The position numbers and the translations under genes were made by a program. The notes beneath the pieces were generated by a model. That model did no database searches, was not told the origin of the DNA, and saw only the letters and a list, made by a program, of their open reading frames with translations. This document shows, piece after piece, positions 21,556-33,639 of a stretch of DNA of 59,823 bases (within the stretch, counting starts at the first letter, position 1; the number at the start of each line of letters is the position of its first letter). This DNA comes from Whalleya microplaca (Eukaryota > Ascomycota > Sordariomycetes > Xylariales > Xylariaceae), in the NCBI GenBank assembly GCA_022497155.1, contig MU385803.1, positions 1 to 59,823 on the forward strand. The letters run 5' to 3'.

Positions 21556-23499
21556 TTTGGCTTGTTGATAGTGACGATGGTTGTATGTCGCCGTCAATTG
21601 ATCGGATGGGTAGGTAGTGTGTTCAGTTCCAGAGACGAAAGATAATGTTCTCGACAAAGTCTTTGTGATGAAGTGCTTGATGATGTGCTAGTTTGCAGGT
21701 TCGTAGGGCAATTCTTAGCAGGTTCCTTGACTTTAGAATTGAGAGATGGTGGCTAAAGTGGCAGGGCATCATTATATAGAAATAACTGCAGTGCTCCTAA
21801 ACAATAGAAACAATAGATACTATTGTGTAGTGGAGTGATCTCAATTTTGTTTGCATTACAATAGTGACATGGTAGCGCGTATTGTACCAATGACCATTCA
21901 ATGGCAATTGTTGATATCAGTGAATATAAACCCAATCCATATCGACAATCAGAAAGGACAATAAGCATTGTTTGTCTGAACCCACTTTCTAAGCAAGAGC
22001 GGGAACTGTTTCAGTGAATAGATTAGAGATGTTGTTACAGAGCTTCTCAAGTGAATGATAACAACATTCCTAGCCATGAAGTACATTCACTTGTCGTGGC
22101 CGTATGCTCTAACAAGATAAGCAGTCATAATAGTCACGTTACAACTACAAGGGTCTTGTTAGGATCCTTTGTTAGGATCATGTATATAAAGGCTGTTCGG
22201 AGAACAGCCTTGTAATCAGTTCTTCGTGCAATAACTGCGTTGTTTTGCTACCTCATACATTCATCTCGTGACAGGTCTGCAAGCTGTAGGGATGTAAGGA
22301 AAATACCAATAAATTCAACTATTAGGATGCGATTGTGAATGAGTATTTTGTAGCATCAGAATATATAGCAGGGTAAAAGAGTAGTATCGTTGGATCATGA
22401 GGTCTGCACCGAATCCAAGAATGTGTCTATAATCTACATTTATTGATATAACCTGTTATACTTCATAAAATAGGGGTAACTAGTCTTTAATCCACTCCAT
22501 CTGTCCCTGGAAAGGAGGCCAAGGCTAATGTGCATCAACGAGTTTTCAGGCGCATATTCAAAAGTCAACGATCAAGATACTGCTCTTAATGGAGCTAAAT
22601 ATGTACATGAACTCGATCAATCCTCGAATTTCTCCCGAGGTCCTTTCGGCGAATCTACATACAGAGATAATTTGAATACATGCTTCATGCGCATGATGAT
22701 GAAGCCACAACTGAGAAGCATAGAACGATATTTTACCAACTAGCGAATGAAGTATCCATATTACTTAGACCATTCTTAACCTTGAACTTTGAAGTGCGTT
22801 CTTTGTTTTACCAGGATATAGCCTTGTAGTCGTCTGTCATATACCAGTCTCTCCTCCAGATCTGCTTTAACGTAACAGAATCGGTATTCTCTCATAGACA
22901 ACGGATAAAAAAAATCTCATGATCATATAAGATTAGTGAAGAGCTTAGTAATGATGTCTGGAATGCATGATGAAGTTTAAAAGGGGCGTAACTCCTTATA
23001 CAATTATACAGGCATTAGCTTAGGTGGGACATCTTGGGTTGAGTCTCCAATAGTATATAGGTCCAATAGACTTACCTATGTATGGGTTTGGGACGATAAC
23101 ACGGACTGTTTCACTGCGAAACAGGTTAGCCTTGAAAGTAGCTATGCGGTAGACCATTCCATTTCCAATGTGATTCAGGCGAAATCGTAGTTCTCTCCAG
23201 GATAGGGGCAATTGTTATAGACCCCGTTTTCTTATGGAGCTCGGGAAAACGCGGTTCCGAGAGCGTATTACCTATCTATTGCAGTCTGGTCTTCCAGACA
23301 ACTGTAAGAGACCACTTACACAAGACAGCACGCAATTGATGTTGGCAGGCTAGTTGCGATCATGGCAACAGGGCAGCACCTAGATGACGATTCAACACAT
23401 AACCGTAATAATTCTATTATATATCATCGCTACATAATCATGACTATTATACATATCTTCATGCAATACTCTATTCCCATTTTAGGCATCCAGGCCTAT
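21556..23499. other. Long intergenic region with a possible LTR fragment
   Basis: No gene is supported across 1.9 kb. A 71-codon frame at 22528-22743 has no features. The only structured piece is the LTR-like stretch at 22033-22273. The 3' end of the MFS gene reaches 23500. Confidence 0.4.
22033..22273 (+). repeat. Candidate degenerate solo LTR (copia-like promoter arrangement)
   Basis: The stretch starts TGTTACAG and ends CTCGTGACA. It has a TATATAAA box (22183-22190) immediately followed by a perfect hairpin GGCTGTTC-GGA-GAACAGCC (22191-22209). TATA plus this inverted repeat near the putative RNA start is typical of fungal copia LTRs. No matching target-site duplication is visible, so the ends are tentative. 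Confidence 0.35.
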
Positions 23500-25204
23500 C
23501 TATGCTGTACTGAAAGAAAAGCGACTCCAGCTTCTAATCTTATGTCCCAGCCGATAAAACAAGATTGGTGCTGGTACCATAATAATACATAAAAATGCTA
23601 GCACGCTCGTGGCCCAGTCAACGCCGAGATTATCATACTTGGAGTTCGTTAGCTCGGCAACATCCATCCTATCGAAGGGTATCTTAACTCACCATGATGG
23701 TTGCAAACAGCGGGAATGACGACGAGATCAGGCTTCGCACTATGATGTGAATCGACATAGCCGAGTTCGAGTGGATCTGGTACACGTCAACAATGTAGGC
23801 GATACCCGAGATGAAAATCAGCATCAAGGTTAATCCGATAAAGTACATGGCCAGAACCTGCGAGATCCAATGGACATTCCCCGACCACGCAAACCAAAAC
23901 AGCGACGGGGGTAATAGTACTCCTCCTAGAATCATGGGCGGCAGACGCCACTCGGGCACTGGCGAACCTTTGGCGAGTAGAGATCGTTCCTTATACCACG
24001 TCAAGCTAAATACGGAACAAGCGGTCCAGGCGGACAGGATGCCTAGGATGACAGCTATGAATGGTAGTGACGACGTAGTGGTAGGCCAGCCGCGTTGCTG
24101 GAAAGCGATGGGGAAAGCCTGGAAGGATAGGTAGAGAGTGCCGTAAACGAGAGTTAAATACAGGGTGACGATGATGAGGATAGGCTCCGTAACAAACATA
24201 CGGACAGGCTTGGTGAGGTAGCGGTGGGTGATGTCATGGAAATTGATGCGAGTCTCTTCTGATCTGGAGTGCAAGGCCCAGTTCCCCGTCTCGAAGCGGA
24301 GACGGCTAGCTTTGTGGCGGAGAATCATCCGGGACGAGGTCTCGCGGACGGTAAAGCACCCGATGAAGCTGAGAGTTCCGGCGATAATCAAGGTCGTCCA
24401 AGCAGTCCAGCGCCAGTTGGCGTCGTATGTCAGGTAAGATCCGGCAACCGGTGCGATGGTAGCACCTAGGTTGATACAGATTGCCGAGAGGCCCAGGGCC
24501 ACGCCGCGGTAGGTTGGCTCATATAGTTCAAAGTACATCCCGGACACAATCGCCATAGTTCCCGAACCAAAAACACCAGCAAAGAAGCGGCAGATTAAGA
24601 TTGTCCGCACGTTCTCACCTAATGCTATAGGCAGTTGAAACACGGCCATGCCAGCCGTAGACAGCCAAAAGGGGACCAGATGTCCAAAGATCTCAGACAA
24701 GGGGCCGAAGAAGACGGGGCCTGCGAAAAGGCCCAGGATCCACAGCGCAACGGTCAGCTGCATGACGATGAGTGGAACGCCAAACTGAGCCGCCGTGACC
24801 TTCTCGGCCGGCGCGAACACACTAGATCCGAACGAAACGGAGAGGATCATACCGGACGTCGTAAGAACCATCAAACCCTTCTTCAGCGTGGTCCAGTTTC
24901 GCGGGCATTCTGGATCATTGTACCCATCCCATTCCACGATGTTGTCAACCACTCCTCGCGCCTCCTTCTTCTTTTCATCTAAACAGCTCCCAACGGCATT
25001 CTCTGCATCTGAAATTGGCCTTGGGGTGTCGCTAGTCTCGAAATCTTCTATGTTAATACTAGGCGCTGCGCTCGAGGCAAAAAAAGCAGACGGCGTCCTG
25101 CTTCCTGCTATCGTCGAAGCTGCCGACATTGGCGTGTCCATGGCGATCGAAGTAGCACCCAGTCGGGTCCTATGGCTCTGCTGTTTAAAGATGTCGAGGC
25201 CCAA
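23500..25204 (-). CDS. MFS drug:H+ antiporter, Tpo1/polyamine-type (549 aa, 2 exons)
   Basis: Exons are 25204-23693 and 23637-23500; the 55-base phase-0 intron (GTGAGT...CCAAG) adds a proper last TM and tail (YDNLGVDWATSVLAFLCIIM ... LFYRLGHKIRSWSRF). The cytosolic N-terminus (~105 residues) ends in the family mark WDGYNDPECPRNWTTLKK. Twelve TMs follow, with LSEIFGHLVPFW in the first cytosolic loop (the antiporter-A type loop), RFFAGVFGSGTMAIVSGMY, and NWRWTAWTTLIIAG. Relatives export polyamines, drugs or fungal metabolites in exchange for protons at the plasma membrane. A second in-frame ATG at codon 22 (MDTPMSAAS) could be the real start. An ORF ending at 23684 without the intron would lack the last TM. 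Confidence 0.92.
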
Positions 25205-26111
25205 CTCAATATCAGTGTCGAGTCATATACGACTATGGCAAGTCGTTGGTTCGTAGTCAGCAGGTTATTATTTTTATTAAACGAAAGTAAGAGAAAGACG
25301 GGCGTGAGAACGGCTAAACAGCCGAAGATAATAAATACCCAACTCATCATCTTTGCACTACACACGTACATACGAGCTATCATCCATGAACGTGATGGTG
25401 GGTCTTCATTACAGAAAAAAAACTTCTAGACGATTGTATATTTAACAGATGGTGGGCTGTTTCCTTGGCCGCGGTGGAGTGCGCCCCGTTTATATCGTGA
25501 TATTTCCGTGACTTCACCGCCGAGAACATTGCCGAGAGGTGAGTCAGGCACGCCAACACCAGCCCAATCCGAGCCAGCGAGTACGTGCGATGCCGCATTA
25601 TTCCGAGTACTTACACGGGCGCGAGGAAATAAGTGAAAAAGAAAGAGGTGTGACAGGTTCACTATTAATAACTGACTCATAGACGTGGTAGTTGTAATTC
25701 TTAGGACACTCGATAAAATATCGCCTCCGATTCATCTGATCGACTTCGCAGCTCATGACAGAAGCTAAAAATTTCGAAAGGGGTCTAGAATGAGGCTCGA
25801 GCGATCCACAGCGGGTGCTAAGCCCCTTACGTGTCAGCGTATCCACGGGAATAGCACGCATCTGCGTACGACTGTGGGTAGTAACTGTGGGTAGGGCTGC
25901 CACGCTTCGCCTTGATGCCGGCAGACAGTGGTGTGACCATTTTATCTGTTACGGGCTTCTAATTAAATACAGCATGGCGGCATCAATGCAAATTATTGAT
26001 CATTCACGTCATGATGATTGATCATCGCCGTCGTACACACGCTCGATATCATGGCAACCCAGCCCAACCGATCGTTGCACTAGGTGAGGGAAGAGAATCC
26101 ACTCGTACCCA
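25205..26111. promoter_or_regulatory. Intergenic region upstream of the MFS pump
   Basis: About 900 bases lie between the sirtuin stop and the MFS start, both on the minus strand. It contains only short unsupported frames and no repeat. Confidence 0.4.
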
Positions 26112-27189
26112 TCAGTCCACTATCTTCCCATGCTCATCCAGCTTCCCGATGACTCCCTCGAACAGCCTGGGCAGTATCTCGGCGGCATCGCCTTGGAAAA
26201 AGAAATCATTTCGTGAAAGGCCGGCCGCCGAATCTGGGTCCGGATTTACTACGGCAACCACTGCCCCTTTCCTCTTGGCCTTTCGCGTGTACCCGGCTGC
26301 AGGATAGACAGCAGCAGCCGTGCCAACCACGAGCATAATATCGACCCTCCCCGCCATGATCCAGTTATCCACCTCCATAAGCATCAACTCGTCCAGACCT
26401 TCCCCAAACCACACAACGCCGGGCCTGAGTAGCCCTATCTTGCAATTCGGGCAGTGCGGCAAGTCTTCTACTCGAATGGACGGCGCTGGGACGTTGGGGT
26501 CGAGCAGAGGAAGCGTTTGATCGGGTGGGTAATCCTCAGCAGCCGGCGCAAGAGCAGGACATACGGGATCGCTCAGGTTGTTCCTGTCGACATAGCCACA
26601 CTCATTGAAACACTTGTTGTCGAGGAGGCTTCCATGCAGAAGCCGAAGCTTCGATTCGGGGTGCCCGGCGCGAGGAGAAAGGCCTAGTTCAGAGGAAACG
26701 GTCAGAAGCGTACTTGCGCGACACGCCACAACAGCCAGTCAGTCAGCCAGCCCTACCGTCGACATTTTGCGTCAGGCAAAGGAAGTTGTCCTTCGTCTTT
26801 GCCAGCTCGGCAAGAGCGTAGTGGCCACGATTCGGCTTCGCTTTCAAGGCCATATGGCGACGCCAGGCGTAGAAAAGCCATACTAAGCCAGGGTCGGCTT
26901 CGAAAGCTTCCGGGGTCGCGAGAGAAGTCGACTCGTGGTTGCGCCATAAACCGCCAGTGCCGCGGAAGGTCGGCAAGCCTGAAGCAGCGGATAACCCCGC
27001 TCCACAGAGGGCCAGGATCCGGTTGCTGCTGTTTGCGAGTTCTTGAAACTCGCTGATCGACGTTTGAGGTGCCATGGATGATGGTGTAGGCGCGGGGTTT
27101 TGGCTCCAGAATAGGCGGCGCGAGGAGGCGCTGTTCAAGGGAAGGCGAACGATCGATAGCAAAGTCGAGAGCCGTAAGGCGCAGTGCAT
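26112..27189 (-). CDS. SIRT5-type NAD-dependent protein deacylase (334 aa, 2 exons)
   Basis: Exons are 27189-26757 and 26683-26112, with a 73-base phase-1 intron. The NAD-binding start is GAGLSAASGLPTFRGTGGLW. FYAWRR contains the Y-x-x-R pair that lets SIRT5-type enzymes bind acidic acyl-lysines (succinyl, malonyl, glutaryl). TQNVDG and LLHGSL hold the catalytic His. Zinc-binding cysteines are in CFNEC, VCPAL and CPNC. GLLRPGVVWFGE and VVGTAAAVYPAAG complete the Rossmann part. The first 38 residues (MHCALRLSTLLSIVRLPLN...) are basic and hydroxylated, like a mitochondrial presequence. An internal ATG (MAPQTS, 27075) would give a cytosolic form. The role is probably removal of acyl marks from metabolic enzymes. 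Confidence 0.92.
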
Positions 27190-28301
27190 ACTAGGAGAGT
27201 ATCAAAACCGGATAGGTGCATCTTGACCATCTCGTTCTCTAGGAAACACTGCTTGATTGCGGCGAAGCAGATCCAAATACATAGTAATAGCAAGTCAAGT
27301 TGCGGGGTTAAATGTGAAATGTTGGAGATCTTGCCTTAGTCGCCTTCTTAGTCGCCTTCTTAGTCGCCTTCTTAGTCGCCTTATTAGTGCGCCAGAGGAT
27401 TGTATACGTATAGAGGCATACTTCTTTTATATGAAAAGAAAAAGCCACTTATATGAATTATCCACGCTAAATGGATTACGGGACATCGGTTACAAGTGCT
27501 TACATATCAATTACAAGCGACACGACACATCAAAAATAAAGTCAAGAGCATGTCTCTTTTTAGTCAGTAACGTTAGTTTCAATTTATATGGTCTATCGCC
27601 GTCGCACGCGATTCTACAGATTCGGGTTAGACAGTATGTAAGGCCCCTTTCTAGAGGCCCTCGAATTCCCGACAACCACCAGAGAATTCTCAGGGGTTCA
27701 ATTATACCTTTGTCTACTTTGAATACAACTTTTGCTGCAGAAGTTCAGAGCCAGGACATTCACATGTAGCTATATTGCCTTTGGACTAGAAGAAGTTCAT
27801 TTTCACTTCTGTTAGCAACGGGATCAACGATCCCTACACGAGTGATGAAAATGATTACAGCTCCTATTAAAGTAAAGAGTCTATGAACCATGAAGATGTC
27901 CTCTTGCCACGCTAACCAATGTCTGCTCTAAGTAAATCCGCCAAAGAAGCACTCGTTGGCGTTCAGGGTATTAATCAGGTTCCTTCAGTTATCCAGATTG
28001 GACCTGAGCCCTCGGGGAAGTCAGGTCTAATCTTTCCTGACTCAATAGTCTAAGGTGAAACCTAGCCGTATAATACAGCATGTTGACATACTTTCAGGCC
28101 AGAATTAACACTTACTCTCAATATGGTGCAAGTAGTCTAGGCTACGTGGGTCATCCCATCGAAGCGAACCACTTGGTGGAAAGCCCACACAGTCCAATGA
28201 TTATGACAAGATACCTATCCTAGTCTTTCCGTCTATCACATGCAAGGATACGCTAGACACTCGTTCATACGTTTAAAATACTTTCAATTTATAACGTCTA
28301 T
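27190..28301. other. Intergenic region with a 12-base tandem repeat
   Basis: This is 1.1 kb without a supported gene. A 170-codon plus-strand frame (27257-27769) is open mainly because the tandem repeat at 27336-27383 keeps frame; it shows no domain. Confidence 0.4.
27336..27383. repeat. 12-base tandem repeat, four units
   Basis: The unit is TTAGTCGCCTTC, three exact copies and a fourth ending TTA, followed by a partial copy. It lies about 150 bases upstream of the sirtuin start on the other strand, so it may be in its promoter. Confidence 0.85.
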
Positions 28302-29744
28302 TTAAGAGACAAAAGCCTCGTATCTTTTGCCTACCACGGTCCCATTCCCAACTCCTGGGTCGGTGTAGATCGACAAGATATCCGTGGTATTGTCGTAGTC
28401 CACACCGCACTTTTCCGAAAAGCCCTGAAAGAGGCTAACTCGCTCTTCTACATACTTTTCAAACCCGTTCCTGGAACAGGTCGTTCCGGGTCCATCCGAA
28501 CAATACGGCAAAGGCTGAGGCGCACTGTTGACAAGGACCCGATAGTAGTCACCATCGTCGTACCCGAAACTCCCCGAGCAATTGAGTCGCTCAATCGCCA
28601 GATTGCTCGAGAATGGCATTATATGAGAGCTCTTCCACGCACGGCGATAGTTGATTCGGTCCAATGGCATGGTATCGTTAATTGTGGTCTCGCTTCCACC
28701 AAATGCCGAGTTGTTGAATAGTCCCATAGCGACAAATACCATAGGCGGCAACTCGCGATGGGTGAAGCTGATGAGCATATCCTGCTCACCCGTAGATCCA
28801 TTCATTAGCAGATTGGCTGTAGCTTGAAGCCAGGGGAGCCCGACAGCTCCGGATACTTGGTTCCCATACCCAACATTGTAATGGTATTGAATGTCAGCCG
28901 TGTATTCCCATCCGAGCCAATCGTCGGGCGTGAAGAGATCTAGGTCGCAGAACGGTGAGTTCCCACGGATGACAGATTCGTAGCCGCACAGCTCCATCAT
29001 GCCGTAGATGTCGTTTGCCGTAAAGTTAAAGGCAGGTACCAGGGCGTTCAGTCTAGCCATGATGGGTTTGGTGAACTTCTTTAGGTACACTGCTGATTGG
29101 TCACTTCCAGCAGAAGACGAGTATGCCGGACAGCTCTTGTATGGTGTGAGGCTGTTTGCGCCGGCTTCCTCTGATTCATAGATGCTCACGACATTCATGT
29201 AGTTCTCGTCTATTTCCAGGCCTCTTGCTAATGCCTGCGCTGATTTGTAGGTCCGTTCAGCAGACGAGGTCCAGATACGCGAGGGCAGTCTTAGGTTGGG
29301 GTACCGAAACGAGAGAGTAACCCCCAGTTGAGCAGCCTCCAATCTGCCCACCCGCGTTAGCAGCTCCTGTTCAGCTTCAGTCAGAGGAGCTGTCCAATCG
29401 GCAAGGAAGTTGAGCGCTGGGATTTTCGACCAATCTATAGCGGTGTTGTTGTCCAACTTCTGGAGGAACGGCTCAATGTATTCCTCGTAATCATAGTCAT
29501 TGGCATAAATCGCGGCATGGCGGCTGAGATACGCTGTCTGGGCTGGCGTACAACCTTGAGGAGGCGAAGGAGATGCAGGTGGATCTTTTGGTTCGAAGTA
29601 CGGTGCCACACCGCCTAGATGTTCCAGAGGATTGAAGTCGTAATTAGAATAGAGCGAGGCAGCAGAGCAACTTTGAAGAAATCCAGTAGTAGGCAGAGCG
29701 ATTAACAGCAGTCGGTGAAGACCACCCAAGGGGAGTCCAGCCAT
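28302..29744 (-). CDS. Secreted histidine acid phosphatase / phytase-like (480 aa)
   Basis: This is a single exon. The signal peptide is at residues 1-28 (LLLIALPTTGFLQSCSA). Family marks are FNPLEHLGGVAPYFEP, then YLSRHAAIYANDYDYEEYI holding the catalytic RH pair. The usual RHGxRxP reads RHAAIYA here, a variant seen in a fungal subgroup of this family. RIWTSSAERTYKSA follows. The C-terminal catalytic motif is ISFTHRELPP (HRE in place of HD/HAE). There are at least six cysteines and several N-glycosylation sequons (NNT, NFT, NGS, NCS, NDT, NTT). The family hydrolyses phosphomonoesters such as phytate outside the cell; substrate preference cannot be read from sequence. Upstream 1.7 kb is gene-free, which leaves room for phosphate-regulated control. 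Confidence 0.87.
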   Translation of the reverse strand: MAGLPLGGLHRLLLIALPTTGFLQSCSAASLYSNYDFNPLEHLGGVAPYFEPKDPPASPSPPQGCTPAQTAYLSRHAAIYANDYDYEEYIEPFLQKLDNNTAIDWSKIPALNFLADWTAPLTEAEQELLTRVGRLEAAQLGVTLSFRYPNLRLPSRIWTSSAERTYKSAQALARGLEIDENYMNVVSIYESEEAGANSLTPYKSCPAYSSSAGSDQSAVYLKKFTKPIMARLNALVPAFNFTANDIYGMMELCGYESVIRGNSPFCDLDLFTPDDWLGWEYTADIQYHYNVGYGNQVSGAVGLPWLQATANLLMNGSTGEQDMLISFTHRELPPMVFVAMGLFNNSAFGGSETTINDTMPLDRINYRRAWKSSHIMPFSSNLAIERLNCSGSFGYDDGDYYRVLVNSAPQPLPYCSDGPGTTCSRNGFEKYVEERVSLFQGFSEKCGVDYDNTTDILSIYTDPGVGNGTVVGKRYEAFVS

Positions 29745-31513
29745 CAGCTTGGCGAGGACTGATCAGAGACTAATAGAATAGGGAGCTGTCCAGCAACAGA
29801 GGCAAGACACGTCCGTCGAATTCACTGGTAATATAGGAAGAGGTGCATGTTTATCTCGTCAAAATAAGATGACAAGGGTGACAGCGGAAATTGAACTGTT
29901 TAGTAAATCCTGGATCTTGCCGTCATATAAACATGGGCTGCCTTTGGTTAGCGGCCACTACCACGTAGTAAACAAGCCAAGGAAGCTTATTCCCCCACAC
30001 TCTGCCCTGTTCCTGGCATAAGGACGTCATAGAAACTAATCCAAACTTGTCATAGGCTCCATACAAAAGACGAAGGTACATCAGACCTCTACAAGCTCCT
30101 GCAGAGTACTTACCTCCTGACATTTCCGAACTTTAACCGAGACATTACATGGAGTATAGATTTATGTATTACAGCAACCCCCTGTCCCCAGACTTTCCCA
30201 AACAATCCCATTCATGAGCGAAAGGCCTCAATGACAGTGTTATAGTACGTGTATATAAGCACAGCGACTAAGGTAATTCCAAAGTAGTGGGAAGGATGAT
30301 ATAGTATGCCCAAAAAACACCCCCAATGAAATTTTCCTTGAACTATCATGAATTAGATAATTGGTGTCCGGGGTGATACAGAATATTCTCGGTTATCCAT
30401 TCTACATAAACATATATATTTATAATACATGTGCACTTAGCGCGACATTGGTGAGTGTCGATGACAAGACGCAGCATTATACCTAGTAGATATGAAACTA
30501 GATCTATTGTGACAAACACACTATGTTTTGAGCTTTATTAACTGTCGGCGTCAGGCTCGTAGGAAGCTGATAAATTATCAAACACCCTCCAATGATACTT
30601 GCACAGTAAAATTTAAAGGTATAGGCATCGGTGAGATGAGTGCTAGCTTGATAGTAACAATATGGTCAACGAGGCACCAAGATACTAAGAACATAAATAC
30701 CTAACCTGAGTAGGTTTATAGTGTATTCGGCACATTCTTCGTGATATTCTCCAATGTGGAGAGCGCAAGATTTTGATCCAAATATATCACATTCAACAGA
30801 GACAAGACCTTGTGTCGCGACAGTGGTGGTTGCTAGTTGCCCGTTTTGTTAGGTATAGAGCTCCGCTAAACAGTGTTGCCGAACGCTTAGTATTTAAGAG
30901 AGATCTTCTCACCCTCCGGGAGGAGATCATTTAGAAAGTTACAAACACTCAACTGACTAATAGTTGCGATCATGGCAGCTCTCAAATGACAGCTACACCC
31001 ACAATTAATGTGATTGATACCTTGCAATACAGCCCACAATCACAACGTGGAATACAAGTTTTCGAGAATATGAATGTACAATGGGTTGGATAAGAGTAGT
31101 TTTTCCCATTATAGTATCTCATGTCTACGATTTTCAAGGCAGTGATAGATAACCTACTAGATATAGTCTACGTTAAGGAATATCCTTATAGGTCAAAAGG
31201 TAGTGGTATATAAGGGGAGCTCTAGAGTAACAGGATTTGTCGTACTTTACGTCCCATTGCGAAGTTTAGAAACGATAGATACAATCAAATTATTGTTGGA
31301 GACATGAACGTGAAGTACATGGCAATATCAGCGGCGGAAAATTACGCGCTACGGACCCAGGGTTTCATCAAGTCTCGCCACTTTATTGCCCGTATTACCG
31401 AGCTCAGATGAGTGACAACCCCTGCTCGTAGCAATACCCTACTATGATATTGATACAGCAATGCGTCCAGTCATCTAAACATGCTGCTCTTCAATCTATA
31501 GATTTCAGAATCC
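29745..31513. promoter_or_regulatory. Divergent promoter region, phosphatase / pectate lyase
   Basis: This is 1.77 kb between two secreted-enzyme genes read outward. For the lyase there is a TATATAAG box at 31207-31214 and a 35-codon upstream ORF at 31304-31411. The rest is AT-leaning and without a supported frame. Confidence 0.5.
31304..31411 (+). other. Upstream ORF (35 codons) in the pectate-lyase leader
   Basis: An ATG lies ~90 bases after the TATATAAG box. It starts MNVKYMAISAAENYALRTQG and stops at 31409-31411, 102 bases before the main start at 31514. If transcription starts where the TATA box suggests, ribosomes meet this frame first. An intron in the leader could remove it. Confidence 0.4.
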
Positions 31514-33219
31514 ATGATGCTATTGTCATGTCTTGTTATTATTTTCACGGCGTTCGGGGTGTGGCCAGTCTTCGCCAACTACGGAGACTTGAGACTCCGC
31601 CAAGAACCAGATGGACTTCTCCCGAATCGGGAACCATTCGGTTTTGGCCATAAGGCTACAGGCGGTGGCAAATCAGATGCGGCTAATTATACGTATGTCG
31701 TCGAAACCATGATGGATTTACGAGAAGTATTAAGACTAAGTACTCCCCGAACGGTTTATGTCAAGGGCGAAATTAAAGGGAACCAAATCAATCATACGGC
31801 ATTTGGCAACTGTCAGTATTATATCGACAAGAGCAGTGTGAAGGATTACAACTTCACACTTTATCTCATGTCAACGAACCAGACTTATACAGACGCTGTA
31901 GAAGGCGCTACAGCCGCCAACGAGCCATTCGAGGGTAAAAACGCCTCCGAATACTTGAACTTGTTGAATAGACAGAATGTAAGAAGGCCACTACTAATCT
32001 TTCAGCACATTGGGCTCGTTCTACATAAGCTTTCTACTGACATCAAGTTGTCAAGGGGTGGCGCGGGACTGCCCAAAACGTCCAGAAGTCTTGGGAGTCA
32101 ATTGATGTTGAAGGAAATCTAACTCTCATTGGCTGGGATTGTAATACATACCTGAATGGGGTCTCTTTGATATTCAATTCTCGTTCGAATATTGTCATCC
32201 GAAATATTCGTATATCACCACCACGAGACTGTTTCCCAGCTCCGGAGTCGTACCCCAGCACCTGGAACGCGCGTTACGATGCTGTGTCCTTCGTAAACAC
32301 TCAGAATGCCTGGCTAGATGGCAACATCTTTGAAGATGGCCCGACTCCGGTGGCTCCAGACCCTTATATATGGGGCTGGCAAGTAGACCGATATGACGGC
32401 TTGTTCGATGTCGAGGATGGGTCCGATAATATTACATTTAGCCACAATATTGTCGCAAATCATCATAAGAGCCTTCTCTGGGGTGGTGGCGAAAAGGAGG
32501 GATATCGCGACATTGGGAAGATGCGATTCACGGTCTTTGGCAATCATTTCGTCAACTCATTGAGTCGGAATCCGCTGATGCGCTTTGGTACCTTCTACAT
32601 TATCAATAACGTATTCTCTAACTACCAGAACCAAGAGCCACTATACAGTTTCAACGGCACGAATTCATCTCAAGCAACAGCATCAACTTTGCCAAAGTAT
32701 GAAGAAGCTTACATGCCAGATTTCCAGTATGATATTGGGATATATAATCTGTAAGTTTGCCGGCTCCCAAGTCCACAGCAGCGAAATCCCTAGAGCTTAC
32801 ATAGTTACTCCTTAAGATCATCGGTTCTCCTATCAGGCAATTACTATGACCAAACTGGAGGCTTCCCTGACGATCAAACCCGCCTTTTCACCTTCTCAAA
32901 TCTAGCTACCCCAGGAGACCCAGCTATTTTCTGTTCGCCTGCGGATTTATCGGCTGGAGACATTGCAGCAAATAATCAATTAAGCTCCTTTGCGCTACTA
33001 CGAAGCGTACTCAATGGGAAGGAGCTCAACATGACGGACAATGTGTCTCAAAGCTATGCATATTACATTCGCACTCACGAGGACTCCGTCAAAGGAGGGG
33101 TTGCCTTAAATTGTACTCAATTCGAGGCACAGGATATGCCCACCAGGTTTGCGACTGCCGAAGAAGTGTTGGAATATGTTAATCAAAATGCTGGTCAGCT
33201 TGGAAAGAATGAACCTTGA
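31514..33219 (+). CDS. Secreted pectate lyase-like protein, PL1 family (520 aa, 3 exons)
   Basis: Exons are 31514-31978, 32056-32750 and 32817-33219; introns of 77 and 66 bases close in phase. The signal peptide is MMLLSCLVIIFTAFGVWPVFA. The beta-helix core has TVYVKGEI, NIVIRNIRISPPRDCFPAPE, WNARYDAVSFVNTQNAWLDG, then VDRYDGLFDVEDGSDNITFS, HNIVANHHKSLLWGGG and SRNPLMRFGTFYIINN. These align with the calcium-site aspartates and the catalytic RxPxxR region of PL1. Several NxT/S sequons fit secretion. The family cleaves de-esterified pectin by beta-elimination with calcium. It probably helps in plant cell wall breakdown, which suggests a plant-associated or saprotrophic fungus. Confidence 0.87.
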
Positions 33220-33639
33220 TATTTGATTATTGAAGTATTTTCGGCCGCCTTAGGAGTATTCGTAGAGCATTCTAGTATCCCACGTACGCCACCAAGACCC
33301 GAGATTGGTGGTACTTTTGCCCGTCTTACAGATGTCGTTCCTGTTGATCCTCGGTATACACGCTATTTATATAATATCTTCCAAATGAAAGCCCTCCATT
33401 AGTAAAAAAGTATACGCCCACCCATTTACTCCTTATCACAGCTCCTTCATTATCAAAAAAGAATAACAACAGTACATTAAGATTAGGGGCATAAATCCAT
33501 TACCATTCCTGCCCTGAAGAGTCTCTCTCCTTGAAATAAAACGGAGTCCACACAATTCCCATGAAAAGCCGTCTTCTGCACACCGTTGTTCACGAATAGA
33601 ATTTGCCGGCTTCCTTAGCCCGAATGTCTGCTCTAACTT
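33220..33639. other. Convergent 3' intergenic region
   Basis: About 420 bases lie between convergent genes. It should hold both polyadenylation regions. No gene is seen. Confidence 0.4.

Noticed and set aside
27257..27769. 170-codon plus-strand frame
   Set aside because: Its start is built from the 12-base tandem repeat, which cannot create stops in frame. The rest has no features.
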